Source: a virus
IMG/VR virus record: IMGVR_UViG_3300032050_005727
Coordinates: 1-34,742 of that record
Length of the DNA stretch: 34,742 nucleotides
Reading direction: 5' to 3' (one strand)
The notes under the pieces: generated by a model
What the model saw: the letters and a program-made list of their open reading frames with translations, nothing else
Database searches by the model: none
Told to the model about the DNA's origin: nothing
Made by a program: the position numbers and the translations under genes
Shown: positions 14,107 through 21,226 of the stretch, piece after piece
Layout: every line of letters begins with the position of its first letter
Position numbering within the stretch: position 1 is the first letter of the stretch

Positions 14107-16020
14107 ATGGCAGAACAACAAAAACAAGATAACTTATTCTCGACCTTAAGACGTCTATTCTCTACAGACGTTATTATTCGTAATGAAGGTGGAGACATGT
14201 TAAAAGTAATCGACACCGATACTATTCAAAGATCTGGTGTTATTCAAACCAATTCATTAATTGATAGGTTCAATAAAGTTTATACAACATCAACTGCGTA
14301 TGGTGTTAATCTAAACTTAGCACAGAACTATCAATCAGCAAGGGTGCAAATCTACGCTGACTACGATGCCATGGATACAGATGCTATCTGTTGTTCTGCA
14401 CTTGACATTGTAGCTGATGAATGTACACTTAAAAATGAACAAGGTGAAGTACTTCAAATCAGATCGAGTGACGAAAATATTCAAAAACTCCTCTACAACC
14501 TTTTTTATTCTGTACTTAATATTGAATTTAATCTGTGGAGTTGGGTTCGTAATATGGCTAAGTACGGTGACTTCTACCTCAAGCTTGAAATAGCTGAGAA
14601 GTACGGGGTCTATAATGTAATTCCTTTTTCTGCATATAACATTATTCGTGAAGAAGGATACAATCCAAACAATCCTCAAGAGGTTCGATTCAAATACGAT
14701 CCTAATGCAACATTAGCTTCATCTACTGGTTATAGTAGTCAACAAAACCGTGATAGTGGTGTTTGGTTTGATAACTATGAGATGGCCCACTTCCGTTTGA
14801 CAGGTGATGTTAACTATCTTCCTTATGGTAGATCTTATCTTGAGCCAGCACGTAAACTATTTAAGCAGTATGTACTTATTGAAGATGCGATGTTGATTCA
14901 TCGTATTGTTCGTGCACCTGAGCGTCGTATATTCTACGTAAACGTAGGAGCAATTCCTCCAGGTGAAGTTGATAACTACATGCAGCGTATGATCAATAAG
15001 ATGAAGAAAACACCTCTTATTGACCCTAACACTGGTAACTATAACTTAAAATACAATCAGCAGAACTTGTTAGAAGACTTCTTTATTCCTATCAGAGGAA
15101 ATGATACTTCTACAAAGATCGATACTGCAAAAGGACTTGACTATAATGGTATTGAAGACGTTGCTTACTTCCGTGAGAAGTTGTTCGCAGCACTTAAGAT
15201 ACCTAAAGCTTTTATGGGCTACGAAAAAGACCTTACTGGTAAAGCAACACTTGCCGCTGAAGACATTCGATTTGCTAGAACTATTGAAAGACTACAACGT
15301 ATTATCATTAGTGAGTTGACTAAGATTGCACTCGTTCACCTATATTCACATGGATATACTAACGAGAACGCAGCTAACTTTACATTGTCACTAACTAATC
15401 CATCTATTATTTACGATCAAGAAAGAATCGCTCTTTTCAAAGAGAAGATTGACCTTGCTAAACAAGCTATGGAAGGATCTTTACTTCCTCGTGACTTTAT
15501 CTATGACAAGATCTTCCACTTCTCAGAAGACCAATATGCTGAGCTAGAAGATATGATCATTGAAGACAAGAAGCGTGAGTTTAGATATGCACAGATCCAA
15601 GAAGAAGGAAATGACCCCGCAGAATCTGGCCAGGCTTATGGAACACCTCACCAGATAGCTAGCTTGTATGGTGGAAAAGAAGACTCTGTCTTAAATGTAC
15701 CACAAGGATATGATGAGAAGCAAGTAGGGCCAGGTAGACCTAAGACCCAAACTTCTATCATTTCAACTGATGGTTCTGCTTTTGGTCGTGACCCTCTAGG
15801 AGCTGCGGCATACAGTAAAGACGCTGAAACCGGTGAAAATAATATGAAGCCTAACTACAAAGGTGGTAGCCCTTTAGCTCTTGAGTCTACAATGGGAGAG
15901 TTCTTAAAGAACAAAAACATGTTAGATGCTATGTTCAGCAAGAAAAAAGGTAGAAAGGTTAATCTATTTGAGGAGTCAGATCTTCTAAGTGAAGACAATA
16001 TTAAAGAGGGTTTAGATTAA
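14107..16020 (+). CDS. 20: portal vertex protein (gp20-like)
   Basis: The 637-residue product forms the dodecameric ring through which DNA enters and to which the neck attaches. Diagnostic gp20 segments are present: DAMDTDAICCSALDIVADEC near residue 91, HFRLTGDVNYLPYGRSYLEP near 228, RAPERRIFYVNVGAIPPGEV near 268, NYNLKYNQQNLLEDFFIP near 316 and GYEKDLTGKATLAAEDIRFA near 372. The C-terminal ~120 residues (from about IASLYGGKED) are less conserved, with a basic AMFSKKKGRKVN stretch and an acidic end, longer than T4 gp20 (524). Sheath and tube genes that separate gp17 from gp20 in T4 are absent here. Confidence 0.96.
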   Translation: MAEQQKQDNLFSTLRRLFSTDVIIRNEGGDMLKVIDTDTIQRSGVIQTNSLIDRFNKVYTTSTAYGVNLNLAQNYQSARVQIYADYDAMDTDAICCSALDIVADECTLKNEQGEVLQIRSSDENIQKLLYNLFYSVLNIEFNLWSWVRNMAKYGDFYLKLEIAEKYGVYNVIPFSAYNIIREEGYNPNNPQEVRFKYDPNATLASSTGYSSQQNRDSGVWFDNYEMAHFRLTGDVNYLPYGRSYLEPARKLFKQYVLIEDAMLIHRIVRAPERRIFYVNVGAIPPGEVDNYMQRMINKMKKTPLIDPNTGNYNLKYNQQNLLEDFFIPIRGNDTSTKIDTAKGLDYNGIEDVAYFREKLFAALKIPKAFMGYEKDLTGKATLAAEDIRFARTIERLQRIIISELTKIALVHLYSHGYTNENAANFTLSLTNPSIIYDQERIALFKEKIDLAKQAMEGSLLPRDFIYDKIFHFSEDQYAELEDMIIEDKKREFRYAQIQEEGNDPAESGQAYGTPHQIASLYGGKEDSVLNVPQGYDEKQVGPGRPKTQTSIISTDGSAFGRDPLGAAAYSKDAETGENNMKPNYKGGSPLALESTMGEFLKNKNMLDAMFSKKKGRKVNLFEESDLLSEDNIKEGLD

Positions 16021-16027
16021 TATATAG

Positions 16028-16036
16028 ATATTTATT
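16028..16036 (+). promoter_or_regulatory. late-promoter-like motif copy 4 (ATATTTATT)
   Basis: GATATTTATTACTAGT lies 7 nt after the portal stop and ends 23 nt before the ATG at 16060. The intergenic gap then has an A-run (AAAAAAATT) just before the ATG, with no Shine-Dalgarno sequence. Confidence 0.45.
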
Positions 16037-16059
16037 ACTAGTCGACTTGTAAAAAAATT

Positions 16060-16908
16060 ATGGCAATTAAACACAGCAAATATCGTAATACCGGTATTTT
16101 ATTTGAACTGCTAGTTAGACAGACGACGTCGGATCTTCTGAATAATCAGGATTCAAAGGCAGTTAAAATCTTAAAAAAGTATTTCACCAATACAGAATTA
16201 GGAAAAGAATACAGTCTTTATAGCACTTTTTCGGCTAGTCCAAAGCTAAATGAGGCTAAAGCTGAGATTTTAATTTCAACCATAGTTGAGCAGTACAAGA
16301 AGTTAGACCATGAAAAGATTGGTAAACTTAAGTACAACCTAATCAAGGAGATCAAAAAGAACTACGATCTAGAGAACTTCTTTAAAGCTAAGATCGAGAA
16401 CTATAAGCCTTTTGCTTCTATCTATACTATTTTTGAGAGCCAGAATACAAAATCAGTCGACACTAAACAGCTTATCCTAAATAAGATTAACCTTCTCGAG
16501 CATTTAACAGCAAAAGACCTTACCAACTCCAGAGCTCCTAAGTCTCTAGTAGAAGAGTTTATGAAAGAAGACAAGGAGATTCGTCTACTTGCCTACAAGA
16601 TATTGGTTGAGAAGTTTAACAACAAATACCAAGGAATGTCTGAAAGACAAAAAGACGTACTGAAAGAGTATATTACTAACATTTCAGATACGAAGAACCT
16701 TAAGCTTTATCTTAATAGCCAATTAGAGCAGATTAAGACAGAGCTAACTGAACTTAAAGAAACTTCTACTGACGCTGTGGTTAAGATTAAGCTAGAAGAA
16801 GTGATCAAGTTCATTTTGCCAATCAAAGAAAATCAATCTATCAAAGACGAGGTTATAACTGGAATCCTACAATATTTCGATCTTATCGAAGAGCTTAAAA
16901 AAGGATAA
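16060..16908 (+). CDS. helical protein of the prohead gene cluster
   Basis: The 282-residue product is almost entirely helical and charged, with no cysteines and no membrane segments. The opening KHSKYRNTGILFELLVRQTT and later NTELGKEYSLYSTFSASPKL match a family I recall only as conserved hypothetical in marine T4-like phages. In T4 the small prohead core genes 67 and 68 sit between gp20 and gp21, so location suggests a prohead core or assembly role, but it is far larger than either and I see no direct similarity. It starts after motif copy 4 and is followed 2 nt later by a GTG-initiated gene. Confidence 0.7.
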   Translation: MAIKHSKYRNTGILFELLVRQTTSDLLNNQDSKAVKILKKYFTNTELGKEYSLYSTFSASPKLNEAKAEILISTIVEQYKKLDHEKIGKLKYNLIKEIKKNYDLENFFKAKIENYKPFASIYTIFESQNTKSVDTKQLILNKINLLEHLTAKDLTNSRAPKSLVEEFMKEDKEIRLLAYKILVEKFNNKYQGMSERQKDVLKEYITNISDTKNLKLYLNSQLEQIKTELTELKETSTDAVVKIKLEEVIKFILPIKENQSIKDEVITGILQYFDLIEELKKG

Positions 16909-16910
16909 TA

Positions 16911-17912
16911 GTGAATAAGAAGTTCAATACTCAGTTTGCTACACAGAAACTACGTCAAGAGACTAGTGCTACTAATTTTGGAGGGGCTACATTTACTCCT
17001 GGTACAGGTGAACAAATGGCTACTAACAAAGCCTTCAAGAAAAAAGAGAAGAAGGAAGTTAAAGATGTTGAGCCTAAATACGCAGCTGGTAAAGCTAAGA
17101 TCTATATGAAAGATAAGTGGGGTTGGAAAATGGCGCCGTCTATACCTAACCGTCCATCAAAAGGTGGTTTTATTTACAAGCAATTGTTTGAAGAGTTATC
17201 AGAGTTTGTCAAAGAGAATGAGCCAGTTGAAGAAGTATTCTCTAAAGCTGACTACGAGAAGGCTAAAGTAATTCTGTCTAAGCTAAAAGACACTAACAGT
17301 AAATTATACAACGCTATTATAGCATTTGCTTCTGATGTTTATCCTCATGATCTTGATCAAGAACTAGGAGCAGACATTCAAGCAGCAGGACTAAATGAAG
17401 GATACGAGCACATAAGATACTTGGTAGCGGATCTAAAGAATCTTTATCATAGTTCTAATGACGAGACTTTTAAAAAGGCGGTAGTTGATGTTATACCTGA
17501 TAGTGATAAGTACACGTATGTAATGGATATGCCAGAGAAGTATATCCAGAAGCTTCAGAATTTAGAGAAAATGATTCCACAAGCTAGACTAAGTGATCCT
17601 AAAAGGGCTAGTGAGATTATCAATAATGCTATCGAGTTCTTTATGGACAAACAAGCATTGAACGAAGGATACGCTCAGTTTAGAAACGAAACTAAGACTA
17701 GAAATAAGCCTGATCAATTCCATCAAGCAGTTCGTGCTGTAAAGAAGAAGGTACAAGAGATCAATCGTCTATTTGAATATGTTAGCCGTCTAAAAGAAGA
17801 GTTGTCTGAAGGACAAGACGGTTTAAAATATAAAATGCATACAGAAAAAGCCCTTGCCAAAATCAAGGACATGGTTAATGAACTCAACAAAAACATTAAA
17901 AAGTTTAAGTAA
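16911..17912 (+). CDS. prohead-cluster protein sharing GGATFTPGTGEQ with the major capsid protein
   Basis: The 333-residue product starts at GTG 2 nt after the previous stop. Residues 24-35 read GGATFTPGTGEQ, identical to residues 73-84 of the major capsid protein encoded at 21227. A lysine-rich stretch follows (KAFKKKEKKEVKDVEPKYAA), then KDKWGWKMAPSIPNRPSKGG and FIYKQLFEELSEF, which holds L-F-E|E and L-S-E|F sites. The C-terminal two thirds are helical (QFHQAVRAVKKKVQEINRLF near 266-285). Function is unknown. The shared motif and location argue for a virion or prohead component that contacts the same partner as the capsid N-region. Confidence 0.7.
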   Translation: MNKKFNTQFATQKLRQETSATNFGGATFTPGTGEQMATNKAFKKKEKKEVKDVEPKYAAGKAKIYMKDKWGWKMAPSIPNRPSKGGFIYKQLFEELSEFVKENEPVEEVFSKADYEKAKVILSKLKDTNSKLYNAIIAFASDVYPHDLDQELGADIQAAGLNEGYEHIRYLVADLKNLYHSSNDETFKKAVVDVIPDSDKYTYVMDMPEKYIQKLQNLEKMIPQARLSDPKRASEIINNAIEFFMDKQALNEGYAQFRNETKTRNKPDQFHQAVRAVKKKVQEINRLFEYVSRLKEELSEGQDGLKYKMHTEKALAKIKDMVNELNKNIKKFK

Positions 17913-17915
17913 GTC

Positions 17916-18044
17916 ATGGCAAAATCAAAAGGTGGCGGAGGTAACCAAAAGGTTAGTTTCGGTAAACGTAGAAAAGGTAAAGCTCACAAATCCCACAATA
18001 AACATGATAGATCAGAAAGGAACTATCGTGGACAAGGAAGGTAA
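17916..18044 (+). CDS. 42-residue basic glycine-rich protein
   Basis: A short frame starting MAKSKGGGGNQKVSFGKRRK and ending YRGQGR, with nearly half its residues K, R, H or G. It starts 4 nt after the preceding stop, and its TAA runs into motif copy 5. Its size and its place between portal and prohead protease match T4 gp67 (prohead core, 80 residues) by position only; composition is very different, since T4 gp67 is acidic. I recall similar short basic proteins in this position in marine relatives. Binding DNA or the acidic scaffold is an inference from charge. Confidence 0.65.
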   Translation: MAKSKGGGGNQKVSFGKRRKGKAHKSHNKHDRSERNYRGQGR

Positions 18045-18053
18045 ATATTTATT
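18045..18053 (+). promoter_or_regulatory. late-promoter-like motif copy 5 (ATATTTATT)
   Basis: GTAAATATTTATTAGTATG: the motif overlaps the preceding stop codon (TAA 18042-18044) and ends only 3 nt before the ATG at 18057. With T4 late spacing (start about 6 nt after the box) the RNA would begin inside the ATG, so either the start point is closer, the gene is read from an upstream promoter, or the element does something other than promote. Confidence 0.4.
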
Positions 18054-18056
18054 AGT

Positions 18057-19283
18057 ATGACAACTGCAAAATTATATCGTAAGTTTAAGGCTGGAGAAAT
18101 CAGCCGTGATCGTTTTTTATACGAAGTACGCCGTGACTCCAACTTGCCTTGGATCACTAATACTACATCATTTGATGATGCCGTTAAGATCTTGAAGAAT
18201 AAGAGCATTATCAGTGAGATGGATCAGAATGTAAAGACTGACCCAGCAGTTGATCGTGTAAACCCATACTTCTTGAAGAAGGGTGTTGAGAAACTCCTTG
18301 CCAAAGAAAAAGAGTTGACTAATGACTCATACAAGCTTGCCCTAAACAAGGCTGCTAAAATGCTTGTAAAGAATCCTCATGCATTTGATCAAGATATGCT
18401 TCACAATGCTGATGAGGTTGAAAAGAAAGATGCTAAACTTCAGACTAAAGAAGTTAAGAAAGGTGACCTTAACGATACTGCCAACGAAATGAAGAAGGTT
18501 AAGGTACAAGATAAAACTAAGAAAGCTAAAAAAGCTAAGACTCTAAAGGAAGCAGCTCTAGATGAGTTGACTTCTTCTCTTAAAAAAAAAGAGTCGATTA
18601 ACGAAGACACACACTGGAAGCACACTGTAGGAGCTGAGATTCATACTCCTGATGGTCCTGGTAAAATCAAAGAGATTGTAGGCTCAACATTTACTGTTGA
18701 AATGCATGACGGTACATTGAAAGATTATCAGATCAATGTAATTGAAAAGGCTATCGAGAAGCACAAAGAGAATCCTAAAGAAGCTTCTGCTATGTTCATG
18801 GATGCTCCATTGAACCCTAGCTATAGAATGAATAAAGATGGTCAAAGAGCCATTAACCCAGATGGTGTTGAGTTTAAAGTAGGTGATACTGCAATCGCTA
18901 AAGACAATAATCAAGTTATCAAGATCGGTGCTTTTAAGCAAGAGCAAGGTAGAATCAAAGCTATCTATACTGATGGGCTTGTTACCAATGTAATTGATAT
19001 CGATGGTCTTAAAAAGCAGATGGATAATGTAAGACCTAGTTTACAACCTGATCTTGGATCAGCTTTCAACAAGTTAAAAGGCATGATGGAGAAAAAGAAA
19101 GATGATAAAGCTTTCTTGACCAAAATGAAAGATAAGTTAAAGAAGTTGAAAGAGTCTTTATTTATGAAAGGAACAGGTCCACAAGCTAGTGCTGTAGTTG
19201 CTTCAAGTGATTCATCTAAAAGAGCAGTTAAAGCCGCCGGGTTCAGAGAAGTTCCTAACACTCAAGATGTAAAAGCCGCCTAA
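18057..19283 (+). CDS. prohead-cluster protein with KOW/SH3-like segments
   Basis: The 408-residue product is unrecognised as a whole. Residues 1-~95 are helical (AKLYRKFKAGEISRDRFLYE). Residues ~100-185 are lysine-rich and low complexity, including TLKE|A and SINE|D sites. Two beta-type segments follow that look like SH3/KOW barrels: VGAEIHTPDGPGKIKEIVGS near 190, and EFKVGDTAIAKDNNQVIKIG near 270. The end is Ala/Ser-rich. It sits immediately before the prohead protease and overlaps it by TAATG, the place of T4 gene 68, so a prohead core role is plausible. No enzyme motif is seen. Confidence 0.65.
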   Translation: MTTAKLYRKFKAGEISRDRFLYEVRRDSNLPWITNTTSFDDAVKILKNKSIISEMDQNVKTDPAVDRVNPYFLKKGVEKLLAKEKELTNDSYKLALNKAAKMLVKNPHAFDQDMLHNADEVEKKDAKLQTKEVKKGDLNDTANEMKKVKVQDKTKKAKKAKTLKEAALDELTSSLKKKESINEDTHWKHTVGAEIHTPDGPGKIKEIVGSTFTVEMHDGTLKDYQINVIEKAIEKHKENPKEASAMFMDAPLNPSYRMNKDGQRAINPDGVEFKVGDTAIAKDNNQVIKIGAFKQEQGRIKAIYTDGLVTNVIDIDGLKKQMDNVRPSLQPDLGSAFNKLKGMMEKKKDDKAFLTKMKDKLKKLKESLFMKGTGPQASAVVASSDSSKRAVKAAGFREVPNTQDVKAA

Positions 19284-19915
19284 TGTCAAAACAACTCTTA
19301 ATAGAATATAGTGCTTTCCAACCACTTCCACAGTCTTTGACTGAAGCAAAGCGTCTTGCTAATGGTAACATGGTTGTGTCTGGTATTGTTCAAGCTACAG
19401 ATAAGCCTAATGCTAATAGAAGAATCTATCCTTATCCAATATTAAAAATGCAGGTTGACAAGTATATTGCTGGGCCAATTGCTGAAAACAGAGCTTTAGG
19501 TGAGTTGGATCATCCTGAGTCTTCTGTAATTAATCTTAAGAATGTTAGCCATAATATTACTAGACTATACTGGGAAGGTAAAGACCTATATGGTGATGTT
19601 GAGATACTACCTACACCATCAGGAAACATTCTAAAAGAGTTATTCAAGAATAATATCACTGTGGGCATCTCTTCAAGAGCTATGGGTTCAGTTACACCTA
19701 TTGGTGAAGGCCTAGTTCAAGTTGAAGATGATCTTGATCTAATATGCTGGGACTTTGTATCTACTCCATCTACTTATGGTGCATATATGAAGCCAGTTAC
19801 AGCAGGCCTTAGAGAATCAAAAGACTATACAATTCAGTCAAAGAGCTCAAGAATTCATGAACTTATATCAGACATTATCTGTTCTCAGTCTGGTGTTTGT
19901 TGTATTAGCAAGTAA
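19283..19915 (+). CDS. 21: prohead maturation protease (gp21-like)
   Basis: The 210-residue product is the serine protease that cleaves scaffold, capsid protein N-termini and internal proteins during T4-type head maturation. The catalytic histidine lies in ALGELDHPESS (H77) and the nucleophile in VGISSRAMGS (S130 or S131). Flanking NANRRIYPYPILK, HNITRLYWEGKDLYGDVEIL and CWDFVSTPSTYGAYMKP strings are typical of the family (peptidase U9/S77). Its N-terminus contains SLTE|AKRL near residue 20, a self-processing-type site. It is coupled by TAATG to the preceding gene and followed by an unusually long leader before the scaffold gene. Confidence 0.94.
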   Translation: MSKQLLIEYSAFQPLPQSLTEAKRLANGNMVVSGIVQATDKPNANRRIYPYPILKMQVDKYIAGPIAENRALGELDHPESSVINLKNVSHNITRLYWEGKDLYGDVEILPTPSGNILKELFKNNITVGISSRAMGSVTPIGEGLVQVEDDLDLICWDFVSTPSTYGAYMKPVTAGLRESKDYTIQSKSSRIHELISDIICSQSGVCCISK

Positions 19916-20057
19916 AATATTTTCAAGTTTACGTATTTTTAAGTAAATACTAGATATTTATTGCATATGCAAGATTATCTAATATCTTGCTACTGAATTT
20001 CAATCCTTATATTGCTTCCTACAATTTAATAAGCAATCCCGAAACACTTTTGTTGAA
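19916..20057 (+). promoter_or_regulatory. 142-nt leader of the scaffold gene with two hairpins
   Basis: This is the longest gap in a compact region. It carries motif copy 6 at 19954-19962, then GCAAGAT/ATCTTGC (19969-19975 with 19984-19990, 8-nt loop) and ATTGCTT/AAGCAAT (20011-20017 with 20031-20037, 13-nt loop). Neither is followed by a T-run, so they look like 5' UTR structure rather than terminators. The start codon has no Shine-Dalgarno sequence. Confidence 0.45.
19954..19962 (+). promoter_or_regulatory. late-promoter-like motif copy 6 (ATATTTATT)
   Basis: TAGATATTTATTGCA lies within the scaffold leader, 95 nt before the ATG at 20058. It is the copy farthest from a start codon and would give an mRNA with a structured ~90-nt leader. 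Confidence 0.45.
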
Positions 20058-21197
20058 ATGAGCAATCTTTATCAAGATGCCATTCTCGATGCTAAAGCTT
20101 TACGCGCTTCTGCTATGGCTAACGCCAAAGCTGCTTTAGAAGAGGCCTTCGAACCAAAGATCCAAGAAATGCTTCGCTTGAAGCTTTCTGAAGAGCTTGA
20201 TGAAGTAGAAGAACTTGAAGAAGTAGATGAGCTAGAAGAGAAAAAAGATGAAGTATCTGAGACTGAGCTCGAAGAGAAAAAAGATGGAGTAGAAGAAGTA
20301 AAACATGATGAAGTTAAAGAAGAGTATTCTGAAGACGGAAACATGGAAGAAAACTACGACATCAACGAGGCCGAGCTAGAAGAGATTCTTGCTCAACTCG
20401 AAGAGCTTACTGCCACTGAAGCTGATCAACCAGAAATGGAAGAGAAAAAAGAGGCAGAGATGGAAGAAGCTGAGCAATTAGCTGAAAACATCGATGAAGA
20501 GCTACAAGAAGCTGAAGAAGAGGAAGAAGAAAAAGAAGAGGAAGAAGCTGAAGAAGTTGTTGACGATGAGACTAAGGTGATTGATATCACTCTAGGAGAT
20601 CTAAAGCAAGTACTTCAATCTGTAATGGCTGGACAAGCTGATATGGGTATGCCTTCTGACGAAGCTGATTCTGATTCTGAAGCTGAAGCTGAAGTAACTC
20701 TAGAAGAAATCTTAGCTGAACTTGAAGAAGAAAACGAAAGCGTAGCTGACGTTATGAGTTCTCCAGGTTCTTCTCCAGAAGGAAACATTCCTGAAATGGA
20801 AGAAGCTAAGAAAGAAGAAGATGACGACAAGAAAAAGAAAATGGAAGAAGAGCTTGAAGAAGCTAAAACAACCATTGAAAAAATGCGTCAAGACCTTCAA
20901 GAGGTTAATTTGCTAAACGCAAAGTACCTTTACATGAACAAGTTGTTCAAGTCTAAGTCACTTAGTGAGTCTCAAAAAATCAAAGTTATCAATGCTCTTG
21001 ACCGTGCTACTAACGTAAACGAAGTTAAGAACACTTATGAGACTTTGAAAGAGTCTTTCAATGAGACTAAGAAAGCACAACTTAAAGAATCAATTGGTTT
21101 TGCCTCACAAGCAGCTGGTGTTGCTCCAAAGGCTACTATCGTGGACGCTGATCCATTTATTAACCGTTGGCAGACACTTGCTGGTATCAAAAAGTAA
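20058..21197 (+). CDS. 22: prohead scaffold/core protein (gp22-like)
   Basis: The 379-residue product is the probable major scaffold around which gp23 assembles and which gp21 then degrades. The N-terminus (LYQDAILDAKALRASAMANA, then KAALEEAFEPKIQEML) resembles the gp22 start. Residues ~45-260 are extraordinarily Glu-rich (long E/L/A/K/D runs), then a coiled coil leads to a conserved-looking C-terminus (KSLSESQKIKVINALDRATN and VDADPFINRWQTLAGIKK). It is longer than T4 gp22 (269) because of the acidic expansion. Numerous L/I-x-E strings provide protease sites. Position directly between gp21 and gp23 matches T4. Confidence 0.88.
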   Translation: MSNLYQDAILDAKALRASAMANAKAALEEAFEPKIQEMLRLKLSEELDEVEELEEVDELEEKKDEVSETELEEKKDGVEEVKHDEVKEEYSEDGNMEENYDINEAELEEILAQLEELTATEADQPEMEEKKEAEMEEAEQLAENIDEELQEAEEEEEEKEEEEAEEVVDDETKVIDITLGDLKQVLQSVMAGQADMGMPSDEADSDSEAEAEVTLEEILAELEEENESVADVMSSPGSSPEGNIPEMEEAKKEEDDDKKKKMEEELEEAKTTIEKMRQDLQEVNLLNAKYLYMNKLFKSKSLSESQKIKVINALDRATNVNEVKNTYETLKESFNETKKAQLKESIGFASQAAGVAPKATIVDADPFINRWQTLAGIKK

Positions 21198-21213
21198 TCA
21201 ATTTTTAAAACAA

Positions 21214-21222
21214 ACATTTATT
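21214..21222 (+). promoter_or_regulatory. degenerate late-promoter-like motif copy 7 (ACATTTATT)
   Basis: One mismatch to the consensus, 4 nt before the major capsid ATG. The gap also has an A-rich stretch (TTTTTAAAACAAACA). Strong gp23 expression may come from this element, from copy 6, or from both. Confidence 0.35.
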
Positions 21223-21226
21223 CAAA

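Noticed and set aside
14335-14679. 114-codon minus-strand frame inside the portal gene
   Set aside because: It is fully inside a well-supported gp20 and has no recognisable protein features.
20072-20875. Serine-rich minus-strand frames opposite the scaffold gene
   Set aside because: Runs of Glu codons (GAA/GAG) read as Ser/Phe/Leu on the other strand; these are compositional shadows.
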